This document shows positions 9,244 to 19,022 of a DNA stretch of 64,000 bases, in pieces. The notes under the pieces are model-generated. The model saw only the letters and a list, made by a program, of their open reading frames with translations. It was not told the origin of the DNA and made no database searches. The position numbers and the translations under genes are program-made. Positions within the stretch are counted from its first letter, which is position 1. The number at the start of each line of letters is the position of its first letter. Origin of the DNA: Phytohabitans houttuyneae (lineage in GTDB: Bacteria > Actinomycetota > Actinomycetes > Mycobacteriales > Micromonosporaceae); contig NZ_BLPF01000001.1 in NCBI RefSeq assembly GCF_011764425.1, forward strand, positions 797,001 to 861,000, given 5' to 3'.

Positions 9244-10449
9244 ATGCGATCAATCGCCATCCGGGTGGGTACCGCCGCCGGTGTCGCCGCGCTCACGCTC
9301 GGCCTCGCCGCCTCCCCCACCCCGGCACACGACCACGACGACGTACGCACGCCCACGCTCACCGGGTTCGCGTCGCTGCCGGCGCAGACGTACGTGCCGG
9401 CCAGCGACCCGTCCGGCGCCGCGCTCGGCACCGCGCCGATCAACGGCGTGGTACCGCCCTTCGCCGACCAGCCGGTCCAGGGCTTCTCCGGCATCGTCCG
9501 GGGCGGCGGGGGCGCGTACGAGGTGCTGTCCGACAACGGCTTCGGCGCGAAGGCGAACAGCGCCGACTACGCGCTGCGGGTACAGCGGCTCGCCCCGGTC
9601 TTCCGCACCGGCGCGATCGACGTGCTCGGCGGCTTCCACCTGACCGACCCGGACGGCAAGGTGCCCTTCCCGCTCACCCGCCCCGACCGCGTCCTGACCG
9701 GCGCCGACTTCGACGTGGAGTCGATCACGCGGGCGGTGGACGGCACGTACTGGATCGGCGACGAGTTCGGCCCGTTCCTGCTCCACTTCGACCGCACCGG
9801 CCGGCTGCTGTCCGCACCGGTGTCGCTGCCGGGCGTCTTCGCGCCGGAAAACCCGTACCTGGCCGGCGGCACCCCGAACCTGGGCGGCAGCAAGGGCTTC
9901 GAGGGCATGGCCATCTCGCCCGACGGCCGCTACCTGTACCCGCTGCTGGAAGGCACGGTGACCGGCGACCCGGCCGGCGCCCTGCGGATGTACGAGTTCG
10001 ACCTGCGGGCCGGCGCGTACTCCGGCAAGCGCTGGACCTACCAGCTGGACTCCCCGGCGCACGCCATCGGCGACGCGATCGCGGTCGACGCCAACCGCTT
10101 CCTGGTCATCGAACGCGACGGCGGTCAGGGCGACGCCGCGCTGGTCAAGAAGATCTACCTGGCCGACCGCCGCGACCGCGACCGTGACGGCGCGCTCGAC
10201 AAGACGCTCGTCGTCGACCTGCTGAACATCGCCAACCCGAAGCGCCTGGGCGGTTTCGGCCCGGTGTTCCGTTTCCCGTTCACGACGATCGAGGACGTGA
10301 TCGTGCTGGACGACAAGACGATCGCCGTGCTCAACGACAACAACTACCCGTCCTCGTCGGGCCGCACGCCGGGCCTGCCGGACAACAACGAGTTCATCAC
10401 CATCCGGCTCCCCAAGTCCCTGCACCCCGACGGCCGTACGCTCCGCTGA
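9244..10449 (+). CDS. Secreted esterase-like activity of phytase family protein
   Basis: The 401-residue protein has a Sec-type signal peptide ending near the Ala-rich stretch at about 20-28 and no lipobox, so it should be secreted. The mature part has repeated beta-propeller-like strands with GFSGI, VESITR, YWIGDEFGPFL, GFEGMAISPDGRYLYPLLEG and DVIVLDDKTIAVLNDNNYP, the pattern of the phytase-like/esterase-like domain family. The many Asp and Glu residues suggest calcium or phosphate binding. The ATG at 9244 is chosen because the signal peptide starts there. It is on the plus strand inside a minus-strand chain of housekeeping genes, so it looks like a later insertion. Substrate unknown. Confidence 0.8.
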   Translation: MRSIAIRVGTAAGVAALTLGLAASPTPAHDHDDVRTPTLTGFASLPAQTYVPASDPSGAALGTAPINGVVPPFADQPVQGFSGIVRGGGGAYEVLSDNGFGAKANSADYALRVQRLAPVFRTGAIDVLGGFHLTDPDGKVPFPLTRPDRVLTGADFDVESITRAVDGTYWIGDEFGPFLLHFDRTGRLLSAPVSLPGVFAPENPYLAGGTPNLGGSKGFEGMAISPDGRYLYPLLEGTVTGDPAGALRMYEFDLRAGAYSGKRWTYQLDSPAHAIGDAIAVDANRFLVIERDGGQGDAALVKKIYLADRRDRDRDGALDKTLVVDLLNIANPKRLGGFGPVFRFPFTTIEDVIVLDDKTIAVLNDNNYPSSSGRTPGLPDNNEFITIRLPKSLHPDGRTLR

Positions 10450-10456
10450 CCCGGTG

Positions 10457-10486
10457 CCGGGAGGCCGCGCACCCGCGGCCTCCCGG
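10457..10486 (+). terminator. Hairpin terminator after the phytase-like gene
   Basis: CCGGGAGGCCGCG (10457-10469) and CGCGGCCTCCCGG (10474-10486) form a perfect 13-bp stem with a CACC loop, 7 nt after the stop codon. No U tract follows, as is common in actinobacteria. It could act as a terminator in either direction. Confidence 0.75.
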
Positions 10487-10603
10487 CCGCCGTGGGTTGC
10501 TCTCGACCTGGGCGCCACCAAGTCCGTCCACGGCGCAGCGCCGTCATGGGGAGCTCTACTACCGTCAGCGACCATCCGTCGGGCGCAAGCGGCACCGCAA
10601 TCG

Positions 10604-10652
10604 AGATCTTGGTGAGTTAGCGCGTTATTTCGACGCTAACTTGCCAAGATCT
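10604..10652. repeat. Long AT-rich hairpin (palindromic element)
   Basis: AGATCTTGGTGAGTTAGCG at 10604-10622 pairs with CGCTAACTTGCCAAGATCT at 10634-10652. That gives a 19-bp stem in which the only two non-Watson-Crick positions are T.G wobbles, around an 11-nt loop. Base composition is clearly more AT-rich than its surroundings, which suggests a separate origin such as a miniature mobile element. It is far from both neighbouring stop codons for a simple terminator. Confidence 0.7.
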
Positions 10653-10826
10653 GCCGGAGCGGGCTCGTGGGTTGAGCCGGGCGACTGCGGAGGGTGAGGC
10701 GGCAACCGCGGGCACAGCCGCAGCTCACGTCCAACTCGGGTCGGACTTCAAGAAGGCTCACCCCTGACCGCGAAAGCGCCTAGATCTGCGTGCGGTGGCT
10801 GTTGGGGGCGAGCTGGCCCACCGCGG

Positions 10827-10878
10827 AGGGTGAGGCCGCGGGAGCAACGGTCCGGACCACGGCGGACGCCGCGGTAGC
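10827..10878 (-). repeat. 52-bp dispersed intergenic repeat, copy B
   Basis: On the minus strand this matches copy A at 6155-6206 with three substitutions and in opposite orientation. Like copy A it has GGTCCGGACC and lies beyond the 3' end of a minus-strand gene (priA). Confidence 0.75.
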
Positions 10879-10935
10879 TCAAATCCTCAAATCCACTGAA
10901 AGGCACGGAGGCCGCCACCCCGGCTGCGTGAGCGG

Positions 10936-12899
10936 CTAGAGCAGGTCGAGCGGGTCCATCTGGACGCGGACCGGCTGGGCTGCCTTGCGGGCCGTACGGA
11001 CGCCGGCCGCCTCGTGCAGTGAGCGGGCCAGCGCGGCCTGGTTGGCGCGGCGGACGCGGACCAGCATGCGTTCCTGGCCCTGTGGGGCGGGCACCGGGCC
11101 GAGCAGCTCGGCGCCCTCGGGCAGGTGGGCGGTGGCGAGGAGGTCGGCGACGGCGTCGGGGGTGCCGGTGAGGCTGGCCATGCGGGCGGCGGGTGGGAAG
11201 CCCAGCTCGCGGCGTTCGGCGAGCTCGCGGGAGGCGTACCAGGCGGAGTCCCAGCGGATGAGGGCCTGCACCGCGGGCAGTGAGCCGTCGGCGGCGACCA
11301 CCACGCGGCCGCGGGGGTTGGCGAGGGCGGCGGCGTTCATCCAGCGGCGCAGGGTCTCCTCGGTGGCTCGCAGGTCGGCGCGGGTGAGCAGCGCCCAGGT
11401 GTCGAGCAGGAGCACGGCGCCGTACCCGCCGGCGGCGACCGGCTCGGCGCCCGGTGTGGCCACCACCACGGAGGGCTCGTCGGGCACGCCGGCCAGCACC
11501 TCGTCGCGGCCGGAGGTGCGGATCGGCACGCCCGGAAACGCCCGGCCCAGCTCCTCCGCCGTGCGCCGGGCGCCGACCACCGCGGCGCGCAGGCGGCGGC
11601 CGCCGCAGGAGGGGCAGGCGTAGGCGGCCGCGACCCGGCCGCACCACTGGCAGCCGGGCACCGCGTGCGAGGAGCGCAGCGCGAGCGGGCCGGCGCAGTG
11701 CGGGCACCGCGCCGGGGTGCGGCAGTCGGCGCACGCCATCGACGGCAGGTAGCCGCGGCGTGGCACCTGCACCAGCACCGGCGCGCCGCCCTTGAGCGCC
11801 TGCTTCGCGGCCTCCCACGCCACGGAGGGCAGCCGCGCCGTCGCGGCCGCCGGGTCGCGGGCCATGTGCGGGTCGTCGCCGGTCGGGCTGATGGCGGGGG
11901 TACGCGCCCGCGCGTGCTCACGCGGCGCCACGATCTCCTTCGCCCAGCCGGTCTCGATCAGCAGCTGGGCCTCGCCGGTGCGGGCGTAGCCCCCGAGCAG
12001 GGCGGCCGCGCCGGCGAGCTGGGCGCGGGTGAGCAGCACCTCGCGGGCGTGCGGGTACGGCGCACGGGGCTCGGCGTGCAGGTCGTCGCCGTCGTCCCAG
12101 AGGGCGACCAGCCCCAGGTCGGTGACCGGCGCGAACATCGCCGCCCGGGTGCCCACCACCACCGGCACCCGGCCGCGGCTGGCGGCGAGGAACGCGCGGT
12201 ACCGCTTGGCCGGCCCCAGCGCGGCGGAGAGCGCGACGTGCCGTCCCGGCCCGAGCACGGCGGTGAGCGCGGCGTCGAGGCGGTCGAGGTCGCGCGCGTC
12301 GGCGACGACGGCGACCGCTCCCTTGCCGGCGCGCACGGTGGCGGCGGCGGCCTCGGCGAACCGCGCCGGCCAGTCCTCGCCGGGCAGCGCGGACCAGACC
12401 GCGCGGGCGGGGCGGGCCTCGCTGAGGGCGGTGAGGAAGCCGGTCGCGGCGTACGCGCCCCAGCCGCTCTCGTCGAGCTTCGCCTCGGCCGGCTCCACCG
12501 GGTCGTCGGGGGCGCGGCCTGCTCGGCGCGGGCGTGGCGGGGCGGGACGGCGAGGCGGAGGACGTCGGCGAGGTTGCCCGCGTAGCGGTCGGCGACGGCC
12601 CGGGCCAGCCGCGCCACCTCGGGCGTGAGCACGACCTCCGGCGAGACGACCTTTTCGACGTAGAGCAGCTTCTTCTCGAGCGCCGTCTCCTCGGCCCGCT
12701 CCAGCAGCCAGCCGTCGACGAGCTGGCCGGAGAAGCGCACCTTGACCCGCGTGCCCGGCTGGGCGCCCTCGTCGAGCTGGGCCGGCACCAGGTAGTCGAA
12801 CGGGCGGTCGAGGTGCGCGAGCGGGACGTCCACGCAAACGCGAGCGACCGGCAACCGTGGAGCCGGCTGCCGGTCGCTCGTCGTCTTGCGGGTCGTCAC
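10936..12899 (-). CDS. priA: Replication restart protein PriA (helicase-like), frame broken by one missing base
   Basis: The repaired product is 654 residues. It starts at a GTG (12897-12899) with VTTRKTTSDRQ, runs through the 3'-DNA-binding domain (VDVPLAHLDRPFDYLVP), then changes frame at the GGGGG run 12508-12512, where one base is missing. The second part retains the zinc-binding cysteines (CADC, CPHC, CQWC, CPSC) and the C-terminal primosome domain. The Walker A and DEAH motifs are not recognisable: the expected P-loop reads ALPGEDW and the box reads WDDGDD. As in other actinobacterial PriA homologues, helicase activity is therefore doubtful. It lies downstream of metK. Confidence 0.88.
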
Positions 12900-12918
12900 C
12901 GCGCCATTCTGCCCGCCG

Positions 12919-14112
12919 TCACGCTCCGGCGGCGGACTTGAGGTCGGCGGCGCGGTCGGTGTTTTCCCACGTGAGGTCGGGCAGCTCGCGGCCGAAGTGC
13001 CCGTACGCCGCGGTCTGCCGGTAGATCGGGCGCAGCAGGTCAAGGTCGCGGATGATCGCGGCCGGACGCAGGTCGAACACCTCGTTGATGGCCTTTTCGA
13101 TGCGGTCGACGGGCACGTTCTCCGTGCCGAACGTCTCCACGAACAGGCTCACCGGCTGCGCCTTGCCGATCGCGTACGCCACCTGGGTCTCGCACCGCTC
13201 CGCCAGACCGGCCGCCACCACGTTCTTGGCCACCCACCGCATCGCGTACGCCGCCGACCGGTCCACCTTCGACGGGTCCTTACCCGAGAACGCGCCACCA
13301 CCGTGCCGCGCGTACCCGCCGTAGGTGTCCACGATGATCTTCCGGCCGGTCAGACCCGCGTCACCCATCGGACCACCGATCTCGAACCGGCCCGTCGGGT
13401 TGACCAGCAGCCGGTACCCCTCGGTCTCCAGGCCCAGGCCCTCGAGCTCCGGCGCGATCACGTGCTCGCGCACGTCCGGCGTCAGCAGCGACTCCAGCGA
13501 GATGTCCGCCGCGTGCTGGCTGGAGACGACCACCGTGTCGAGGCGGATCGGGCGCAGCCCGTCGTACTCCACCGTGACCTGGGTCTTGCCGTCCGGCCGC
13601 AGGTACGGAATCGTGCCGTCCTTGCGGGCGGCCGACAGCCGGCGGGCCAGGCGGTGGGCCAGCGCGATCGGCAGCGGCATCAGCTCCGGCGTCTCCGAGC
13701 ACGCGAAGCCGAACATCATGCCCTGGTCACCGGCACCCTGCGCGTCAAGCGCGGACTCCGACGCACCCGAGCGCAGCTCGAAGGCGTTGTCGACGCCCTG
13801 CGCGATGTCCGGCGACTGCGAACCGATGCTGATGCTCACACCACAGGACGCACCGTCGAAACCCTTCTTCGACGAGTCGTACCCGATCCCCAGGATCGTC
13901 TCCCGCACAATCGTCGGGATGTCCGCATAGGCCTTGGTGGTGACCTCACCGGCCACGTGCACCTGACCGGTCGTGATCAGCGTCTCGACCGCAACCCGGC
14001 TGCGCGGGTCCTGGGCGAGCAGCGCGTCGAGAATGCCGTCGCTGATCTGGTCAGCGATCTTGTCCGGGTGGCCCTCCGTGACCGACTCGGAGGTGAACAG
14101 GCGGCGTGCCAC
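12919..14112 (-). CDS. metK: S-adenosylmethionine synthetase
   Basis: The 397-residue enzyme makes SAM from ATP and methionine. It shows GHPDK near residue 12-16, [37 protein letters not shown] and [19 protein letters not shown], all conserved substrate and metal loops. Of several in-frame starts I choose the GTG at 14110-14112, which has AGGAG 4 nt upstream and gives the normal length. No SAM riboswitch is recognisable in the roughly 90 nt between it and coaBC. The gene sits in the gmk-rpoZ-coaBC-metK-priA chain. Confidence 0.96.
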   Translation of the reverse strand: MARRLFTSESVTEGHPDKIADQISDGILDALLAQDPRSRVAVETLITTGQVHVAGEVTTKAYADIPTIVRETILGIGYDSSKKGFDGASCGVSISIGSQSPDIAQGVDNAFELRSGASESALDAQGAGDQGMMFGFACSETPELMPLPIALAHRLARRLSAARKDGTIPYLRPDGKTQVTVEYDGLRPIRLDTVVVSSQHAADISLESLLTPDVREHVIAPELEGLGLETEGYRLLVNPTGRFEIGGPMGDAGLTGRKIIVDTYGGYARHGGGAFSGKDPSKVDRSAAYAMRWVAKNVVAAGLAERCETQVAYAIGKAQPVSLFVETFGTENVPVDRIEKAINEVFDLRPAAIIRDLDLLRPIYRQTAAYGHFGRELPDLTWENTDRAADLKSAAGA

Positions 14113-14205
14113 GGTGCTCCTCACGTTTGTGTCTTCATAATTTCGCGGCGACTGGTTTCGCGGCAGTGTAGCCATCGCCGCTTGAACCTCAACCCTGACT
14201 ATCCC

Positions 14206-15420
14206 TTATGACAGGTCGGTTAAGTGGGGTACTACCAGGTCCAGGACCGCGTCGGCCAGCTCGTCCTTCGGCCGTTCGGCCAGGTCGGTCGTCGAACCGT
14301 CGGCGCCGAAGACCACCGCCGTGTTGGCATCGGCACCGAACACCCGGTCGACGCCGACCCGGTTGAGCACGATCAGGTCGGCGCGCTTGCGGGCCAGTTT
14401 GGTGCGGGCGTTGGCGACCGCGTCGTCGCCGTCACCGGTCTCCGCCGCGAACGCGACAAGCACCTGACCAGGCCGCTTGCGCTCGCCCAGCTCGGCGGCG
14501 ATGTCGGGGTTGGTGACCAGCTCGATCACCGGCGCGCCGCCGCCGGCCGGCTTTTTGATCTTCGAGGGTGAGTACTCCGCCGGGCGGAAGTCGGCGGGTG
14601 CGGCGGCCATCACCACGACGTCCGCGCTCGCGGCGACCTCGACGGTGACCTTGCGCAGCTCCTCGGTCGAGCCGACCCGCACGATGTCGACGCCCGCGGG
14701 GTCGGGCAGCGCGACGTTGGCGCTGACGAGCGTGACGCGGGCACCGCGGGCGGCGGCGGCGCGGGCGAACGCGTACCCCTGTTTGCCGGACGATCGGTTG
14801 CCCAGGAAGCGGACCGGGTCGAGCGGCTCGCGGGTGCCGCCGGCGGTGACCACCACGTGGCGGCTGGCCAGGTCGGTGGCGGGCAGGCCGCCGCGGGCCA
14901 GCACGCGCCGGCACAGCGCGAAGATCTCGGCCGGGTCGGGCAGGCGGCCCTTGCCGGTGTCGACGCCGGTGAGGCGCCCCACCGCGGGCTCGACCACGAT
15001 CGCCCCGCGGGCGCGGAGGGTGGCCACGTTGGCGGTGGTGGCGGCGTGCTCCCACATCTCGGTGTGCATGGCCGGCGCGAACACGACCGGACACCGCGCG
15101 GTGAGCAGCGTGTTGGTCAGCAGGTCGTCGGCGAGCCCGTGCGCGGCCTTGGCCAGCAGGTCGGCGGTGGCGGGTGCGACGACCACCAGATCGGCGCTCT
15201 GCCCGATCCGCACGTGTGGCACCTCGTGCACCTGGGACCACACGTCGTCGGCGACGGGCTGCCCGGAGAGGGCGGCCCAGGTCGGAGCGCCGACGAAGCG
15301 CAGGGCCGACGCGGTCGGCACGACCCGGACCGTGTGGCCGGACTCGGTGAAGAGCCGCAGCAGCTCGCAGGCTTTGTAGGCGGCGATGCCACCGCCTACG
15401 CCGAGGACGACCGCGGCCAC
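14206..15420 (-). CDS. coaBC: Bifunctional phosphopantothenoylcysteine decarboxylase / phosphopantothenate-cysteine ligase
   Basis: The 404-residue protein performs two steps of coenzyme A synthesis. The N-terminal flavoprotein CoaC domain (about 1-190) has GGGIAAYKACEL, the catalytic-histidine segment VPHVRIG, APATADLLAK and the PAMHTEMW loop. The C-terminal CoaB domain (about 195-400) has TAGGTREPLDPVRFLGNRSSG, the dimer and nucleotide signature SKIKK, and a FAAETG segment. It lies 3 nt after rpoZ on the same strand, so it is probably cotranscribed with gmk and rpoZ. Confidence 0.96.
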   Translation of the reverse strand: MAAVVLGVGGGIAAYKACELLRLFTESGHTVRVVPTASALRFVGAPTWAALSGQPVADDVWSQVHEVPHVRIGQSADLVVVAPATADLLAKAAHGLADDLLTNTLLTARCPVVFAPAMHTEMWEHAATTANVATLRARGAIVVEPAVGRLTGVDTGKGRLPDPAEIFALCRRVLARGGLPATDLASRHVVVTAGGTREPLDPVRFLGNRSSGKQGYAFARAAAARGARVTLVSANVALPDPAGVDIVRVGSTEELRKVTVEVAASADVVVMAAAPADFRPAEYSPSKIKKPAGGGAPVIELVTNPDIAAELGERKRPGQVLVAFAAETGDGDDAVANARTKLARKRADLIVLNRVGVDRVFGADANTAVVFGADGSTTDLAERPKDELADAVLDLVVPHLTDLS

Positions 15421-15423
15421 CGG

Positions 15424-15687
15424 CTACGGGTTGTCGGTGGGCTCGGCCGTCAGCAGGCCGGCGTTGATCTCACGCATCGCGATGGAGAGCGGCTTCTCCT
15501 GGGGGGTGGTCTCCACCAGCGGCCCCACGTACTCCAGCAGGCCCTCGCCGAGCTGGCTGTAGTAGGCGTTGACCTGGCGCGCGCGCTTGGCGGCGAAGAT
15601 GACCAACGCGTACTTCGACGTGGTCTTCTCGAGCAGCTCGTCGATCGGCGGGTTGGTGATGCCTTCAGGATTGGCGACGGAGCCCAC
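15424..15687 (-). CDS. rpoZ: RNA polymerase omega subunit
   Basis: The 87-residue protein has the omega-family core with [21 protein letters not shown] followed by [11 protein letters not shown]. Omega binds the beta-prime C-terminus and assists RNA polymerase assembly. The GTG at 15685-15687 is chosen because AGAAGGA lies at a suitable distance and the product [11 protein letters not shown] matches the usual actinobacterial start; an ATG eight codons upstream lacks a good site. It is located between gmk and coaBC. Confidence 0.96.
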   Translation of the reverse strand: MGSVANPEGITNPPIDELLEKTTSKYALVIFAAKRARQVNAYYSQLGEGLLEYVGPLVETTPQEKPLSIAMREINAGLLTAEPTDNP

Positions 15688-15724
15688 GTGGATCCTTCTC
15701 TTTTCGGTCAAGGATGGTCATCAA

Positions 15725-16336
15725 CTAGCTCTGCGACCCCGGCCGCGCCGGGGCGAGAAATGATGAACCGAGCAAGCTTACCAGCTCGTCCGCGGCCCTC
15801 TCGACGTAGTCGTTGACCACCGTCACGTCGAACTCCCGCTCGGCGGCCAGCTCCTCGTCGGCGTGGACCAGGCGGCGACGGATGGTCTCCTCGTCGTCCG
15901 TGCCCCGGCCGATGAGGCGCCGCTTGAGCTCCTCGACGCTCGGCGGGGCGAGGAACACCAGCTGGGCGTCGGGCATCGCCGCACGCACCTGCCGCGCGCC
16001 CTGCAGGTCGATCTTCAGCAGGACCGGCTCGCCGGAGCGGAGCTTGTCCTCGACGGGACCGCGGGGCGTGCCGTACAGGTTGCCGGCGAACTCGGCCCAC
16101 TCCAGGAACTGACCGGTGGCGATCATCCGCTCGAACTCCGGCCGGTCGACGAAGAAATAGTGCACGCCGTCGACTTCGTAATCACGCATCTTCCGCGTGG
16201 TGGCGGACACCGAAAGCCAGACCCACGGCGAGCGCGCCCGGATCAGCTCGATCACGCTGTCCTTCCCGACTCCTGAGGGGCCGGACAGGACGGTGAGGCG
16301 AGCCGCTTCCGGGCGCGCGTCGTCTTCCATGCTCAC
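15725..16336 (-). CDS. gmk: Guanylate kinase
   Basis: The 203-residue kinase phosphorylates GMP to GDP. The P-loop is GPSGVGK at 19-25. The GMP-binding region has [20 protein letters not shown] and [10 protein letters not shown], and the lid contains [18 protein letters not shown]. It is part of the mihF-gmk-rpoZ-coaBC block. Length and motifs are normal. Confidence 0.96.
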   Translation of the reverse strand: MSMEDDARPEAARLTVLSGPSGVGKDSVIELIRARSPWVWLSVSATTRKMRDYEVDGVHYFFVDRPEFERMIATGQFLEWAEFAGNLYGTPRGPVEDKLRSGEPVLLKIDLQGARQVRAAMPDAQLVFLAPPSVEELKRRLIGRGTDDEETIRRRLVHADEELAAEREFDVTVVNDYVERAADELVSLLGSSFLAPARPGSQS

Positions 16337-16362
16337 TGCTTGTTTCTACACGGTGCAGCGGA

Positions 16363-16680
16363 TCAGTTTGAAGCGAACTCCCCAAGCAGCGCCTTACGCT
16401 GCTGCTCGCCGAGTCCGCGCAGGCGCCGGCTGTCGGCAATCTTGAGCTTCTCCATGATCTGGGTCGCTCGAATCTTGCCGATACCCGGGAGCGCCTGAAG
16501 CACGGCCGAGACCTTGAGTTTTCCTACGACGTCGTCGGTCTCGGCACGTTCGAGCACGGCGGCGAGGGTGGTCTTGCCCTGCTTGAGCTGCTCCTTCAGC
16601 TCAGCGCGGGCCTTGCGGATCTCCGCAGCCTTCTCCAGCGCAGCAGCGCGCTGTTCGGGGCTCAGTGACGGGAGCGGCAC
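16363..16680 (-). CDS. mihF: Integration host factor, actinobacterial type (mIHF)
   Basis: The 105-residue basic protein has an N-terminal helix rich in Lys, Arg and Glu, and a C-terminal helix-two turns-helix with ALPGIGKIRATQIMEKL, the DNA-binding signature of mycobacterial and Streptomyces IHF. It is unrelated to E. coli IHF and compacts the nucleoid. The GTG start at 16678-16680 has a GAGGAG site (CTGAGGAGAACTG). It lies just upstream of gmk. Confidence 0.95.
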   Translation of the reverse strand: MPLPSLSPEQRAAALEKAAEIRKARAELKEQLKQGKTTLAAVLERAETDDVVGKLKVSAVLQALPGIGKIRATQIMEKLKIADSRRLRGLGEQQRKALLGEFASN

Positions 16681-16796
16681 CAGTTCTCCTCAGGTCCCTA
16701 TCGCGGCGGCGAAACCACCACCGCATCTGTGAAACATGGTGTGGCCCGGAACCAAAGGGGCATGTGATTCCCGGCGCCGGGAAAACTAGCGGGCAG

Positions 16797-16816
16797 CGAC
16801 GTTTTCGGCAACGTCG
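16797..16816 (-). terminator. Short hairpin after pyrF
   Basis: CGACGTT (16797-16803) and AACGTCG (16810-16816) form a 7-bp stem about 35 nt beyond the pyrF stop. It is a weak candidate for the 3' end of the pyrimidine transcript; no U tract is present. Confidence 0.35.
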
Positions 16817-16849
16817 GCGCGCCATGATCACTGAATCGTGACTGCGGCA

Positions 16850-17692
16850 TCACCCTGCGGCGCCGTCCAGCACCGCCCGGCACTCGGCCTGAGCCCGCTC
16901 CACGGCCGCACGCAGGGCGGCGGTGTCCGGGCCGTGTTGGAGGACCTCCCGGGAGTACGACGGGAGCACTGCCGAAACGTTCCCGGAAAAGACCCGACGA
17001 AGATCATCCGGCGTCGCGCCCTGGGCACCGAGCCCCGGCGCGAGCATGGGTCCGCCCACCCCGGACAGGTCGTGGCCTGTCACGCCTACGGTCGCCCCGA
17101 CCACCAATCCGAAGCTGCCAAGTGGCTCCGCACCCCTGTTGAGCTGGGAAATCTCGTCGATGACGGCCTGCGCTACGGTCCGGCCGTCCTCCGCGACCGC
17201 GTGTTGCACGTACGGTCCTTCCGGGTTGGACGTCAGCGCGAGCACGAACACGCCGCCGCCATGCGCGGCCGCCAACTCGAACATCGGCGCCAGCGAACCT
17301 ACTCCCAGGTAGGGGCTCGCGGTGATCGCATCGACATACAGAGGACTGGATGGATCCAGGTACGCCTCGGCGTACGCGCGGACCGTGGAACCGATATCTC
17401 CCCGCTTGACGTCAAGCAGAACGAGCGTACCGGCATCTTTAAACTGTCGGATAGTTGACTCAAGGGTGGCGATTCCTCGCGATCCATGCCTCTCGAAAAA
17501 AGCGGACTGCGGCTTCACGATCGCCACCCGGTCGCCGGCCGCCTCCACGACCCGGCCGCAGAAGGTCGCTAGGCCGTCCGGGTCGTCCCGCAGCCCCCAC
17601 GCCGTCAGCAGCGACGGGTGGGGATCGACGCCCACGCAGAGCGGCCCCCGCTCGTCCATCGCCCGGCGCAGCCGCGCCCCGAAGGTCTCCAT
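16850..17692 (-). CDS. pyrF: Orotidine 5'-phosphate decarboxylase
   Basis: The 280-residue enzyme makes UMP. The catalytic Lys-Asp array is visible as VLLDVKRGDIGST, with the upstream VGVDPHPSLL and later VGVTGHDLSG segments. The length and DVKRGDI motif indicate the longer type-2 family used by mycobacteria. The ATG at 17690-17692 is preferred over an upstream GTG because a GGAGGG Shine-Dalgarno then has proper spacing. bioA separates it from pyrD. Confidence 0.95.
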   Translation of the reverse strand: METFGARLRRAMDERGPLCVGVDPHPSLLTAWGLRDDPDGLATFCGRVVEAAGDRVAIVKPQSAFFERHGSRGIATLESTIRQFKDAGTLVLLDVKRGDIGSTVRAYAEAYLDPSSPLYVDAITASPYLGVGSLAPMFELAAAHGGGVFVLALTSNPEGPYVQHAVAEDGRTVAQAVIDEISQLNRGAEPLGSFGLVVGATVGVTGHDLSGVGGPMLAPGLGAQGATPDDLRRVFSGNVSAVLPSYSREVLQHGPDTAALRAAVERAQAECRAVLDGAAG

Positions 17693-17713
17693 CCGCACAC
17701 CCTCCTGTAACCG

Positions 17714-18994
17714 CTAAGCCGCCCGAACGGCGGCGGTGATCGCGCGAGTGATCCGCGCCACATCCAGGTCGCCCGCCACGTACGGCGGCATCGTGTAGAT
17801 CAGGTCGCGGAACGGCCGGAGCCACACCCCGGTGCCCACCGCCGCGGCCGTCGCCGCCGCCATGTCCACCGGGCGGTCCAGCTGCACCACGCCGATCGCG
17901 CCCAGGACCCGCACGTCGAGGACCCCCGGAGCGCCCTCCAGAGGCGCCAGGCCGGCCCGGAGCGCCGTCTCGATCCTGCTGACCTCCCCCCGCCAGTCAC
18001 CGTCGCGCAGGAGGCCGATGGAGGCGCTCGCGACGGCGCAGGCGAGCGGGTTGCCCATGAAGGTCGGCCCGTGCGCCAGCACCGGCACCGCGCCCCGCGA
18101 GATGCCGGCGGCGACCTCCGCCGTGCACAGCGCCGCGGCCAGGCTCAGGTATCCGCCGGTCAGGGCCTTGCCCACGCACATGATGTCCGGGGTAACGCCG
18201 GCGTGGTCGGCGGCGAAGAGCGCGCCGGTACGGCCGAAGCCGGTCGCGATCTCGTCGAGGATCAGCAGGACGTCGTGCTCCCGGGTCAGCTCGCGCAGCG
18301 CCCGCACGTAGGCCGGGCTGTGGAAGCGCATGCCGCCCGCGCCCTGCACCACCGGCTCCACGATCACGGCGGCGAGCTGGTCGGCGTGGGCCGCCAGCTC
18401 CGCCTTGAGCGTGCGCAGGTAGCCCTCGTCCGGCGGCGTCTCGAAGCCGTCCGGCGGCGCCGGCGCGAACACCTGCCGCGGCAGCACGTCCGTCCACAGC
18501 TGGTGCATGCCGCCCACCGGGTCGCACACGCTCATCGGGTGGAACGTGTCACCGTGGTACCCGCCGCGCCAGGTGGCGAGCCGGTGCTTCTGGGGCCGCC
18601 CGCGGGAGCGCTGGTACTGCAGCGCCATCTTCACGGCGACCTCGACGCTGACCGAGCCGGAGTCGCACAGGAACACGTGCTCCAGCCCGTCCGGCGTGAT
18701 GTCGACGAGCGTGCGCGACAGCGCCACCGCCGGCTCGTGCGTCAGCCCGCCGAACATCACGTGGCTCATCCGCCCGAGCTGCCCCACGACCGCCGCGTCG
18801 AGGACCGGATGCCGGTACCCGTGGATCGCCGCCCACCACGACGACATCCCGTCGACAAGCTCCCGCCCGTCCGCCAGCCGCAGGGTCACGCCGTCCGCGC
18901 TCTCCACGACGTACGGGTCGGTGGTGCCCGGCATCGGCCCGTACGGGTGCCACACGTGCGCCCGGTCCAATGCCACGATCTCGTCCGGCCTCAC
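17714..18994 (-). CDS. bioA: Adenosylmethionine-8-amino-7-oxononanoate aminotransferase
   Basis: The 426-residue PLP enzyme converts KAPA to DAPA in biotin synthesis. It has [10 protein letters not shown] at the N-terminus, [10 protein letters not shown], the cofactor and substrate segment [30 protein letters not shown], and the PLP-lysine segment [13 protein letters not shown]. The GTG at 18992-18994 is preceded by GGGGGAG; the longer frame is rejected as arginine-rich shadow. No other biotin gene is present, and it is inserted between pyrD and pyrF, so it is an addition to the pyrimidine cluster. Confidence 0.93.
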   Translation of the reverse strand: MRPDEIVALDRAHVWHPYGPMPGTTDPYVVESADGVTLRLADGRELVDGMSSWWAAIHGYRHPVLDAAVVGQLGRMSHVMFGGLTHEPAVALSRTLVDITPDGLEHVFLCDSGSVSVEVAVKMALQYQRSRGRPQKHRLATWRGGYHGDTFHPMSVCDPVGGMHQLWTDVLPRQVFAPAPPDGFETPPDEGYLRTLKAELAAHADQLAAVIVEPVVQGAGGMRFHSPAYVRALRELTREHDVLLILDEIATGFGRTGALFAADHAGVTPDIMCVGKALTGGYLSLAAALCTAEVAAGISRGAVPVLAHGPTFMGNPLACAVASASIGLLRDGDWRGEVSRIETALRAGLAPLEGAPGVLDVRVLGAIGVVQLDRPVDMAAATAAAVGTGVWLRPFRDLIYTMPPYVAGDLDVARITRAITAAVRAA

Positions 18995-19022
18995 CTTGGC
19001 ACTCCCCCATCGATGCCCAGCC

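Larger units (their letters stand above)
10487..10935. other. Repeat-rich intergenic region without a supportable gene
   Basis: This roughly 450-nt stretch between the phytase-like gene and the priA 3' end has only short random frames. It holds an AT-rich long hairpin at 10604-10652, a GCGGAGGGTGAGGC word at about 10686-10699 and again at about 10823-10836, and the second copy of the 52-bp dispersed repeat. It looks like a landing zone for small repeats. Confidence 0.7.

Noticed and set aside
10487-10935. Short frames in the gap between the phytase-like gene and priA
   Set aside because: All are under about 85 residues without ribosome binding sites or homology, and they overlap palindromic repeats.
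14113-14205. SAM riboswitch upstream of metK
   Set aside because: Under 100 nt between coaBC and metK and no match to the conserved cores of SAM riboswitch classes that I can recognise.
17714-18994. Reading the PLP enzyme as a general omega-aminotransferase
   Set aside because: [18 protein letters not shown] and the [12 protein letters not shown] segment are BioA-type; a general aminotransferase is less likely.
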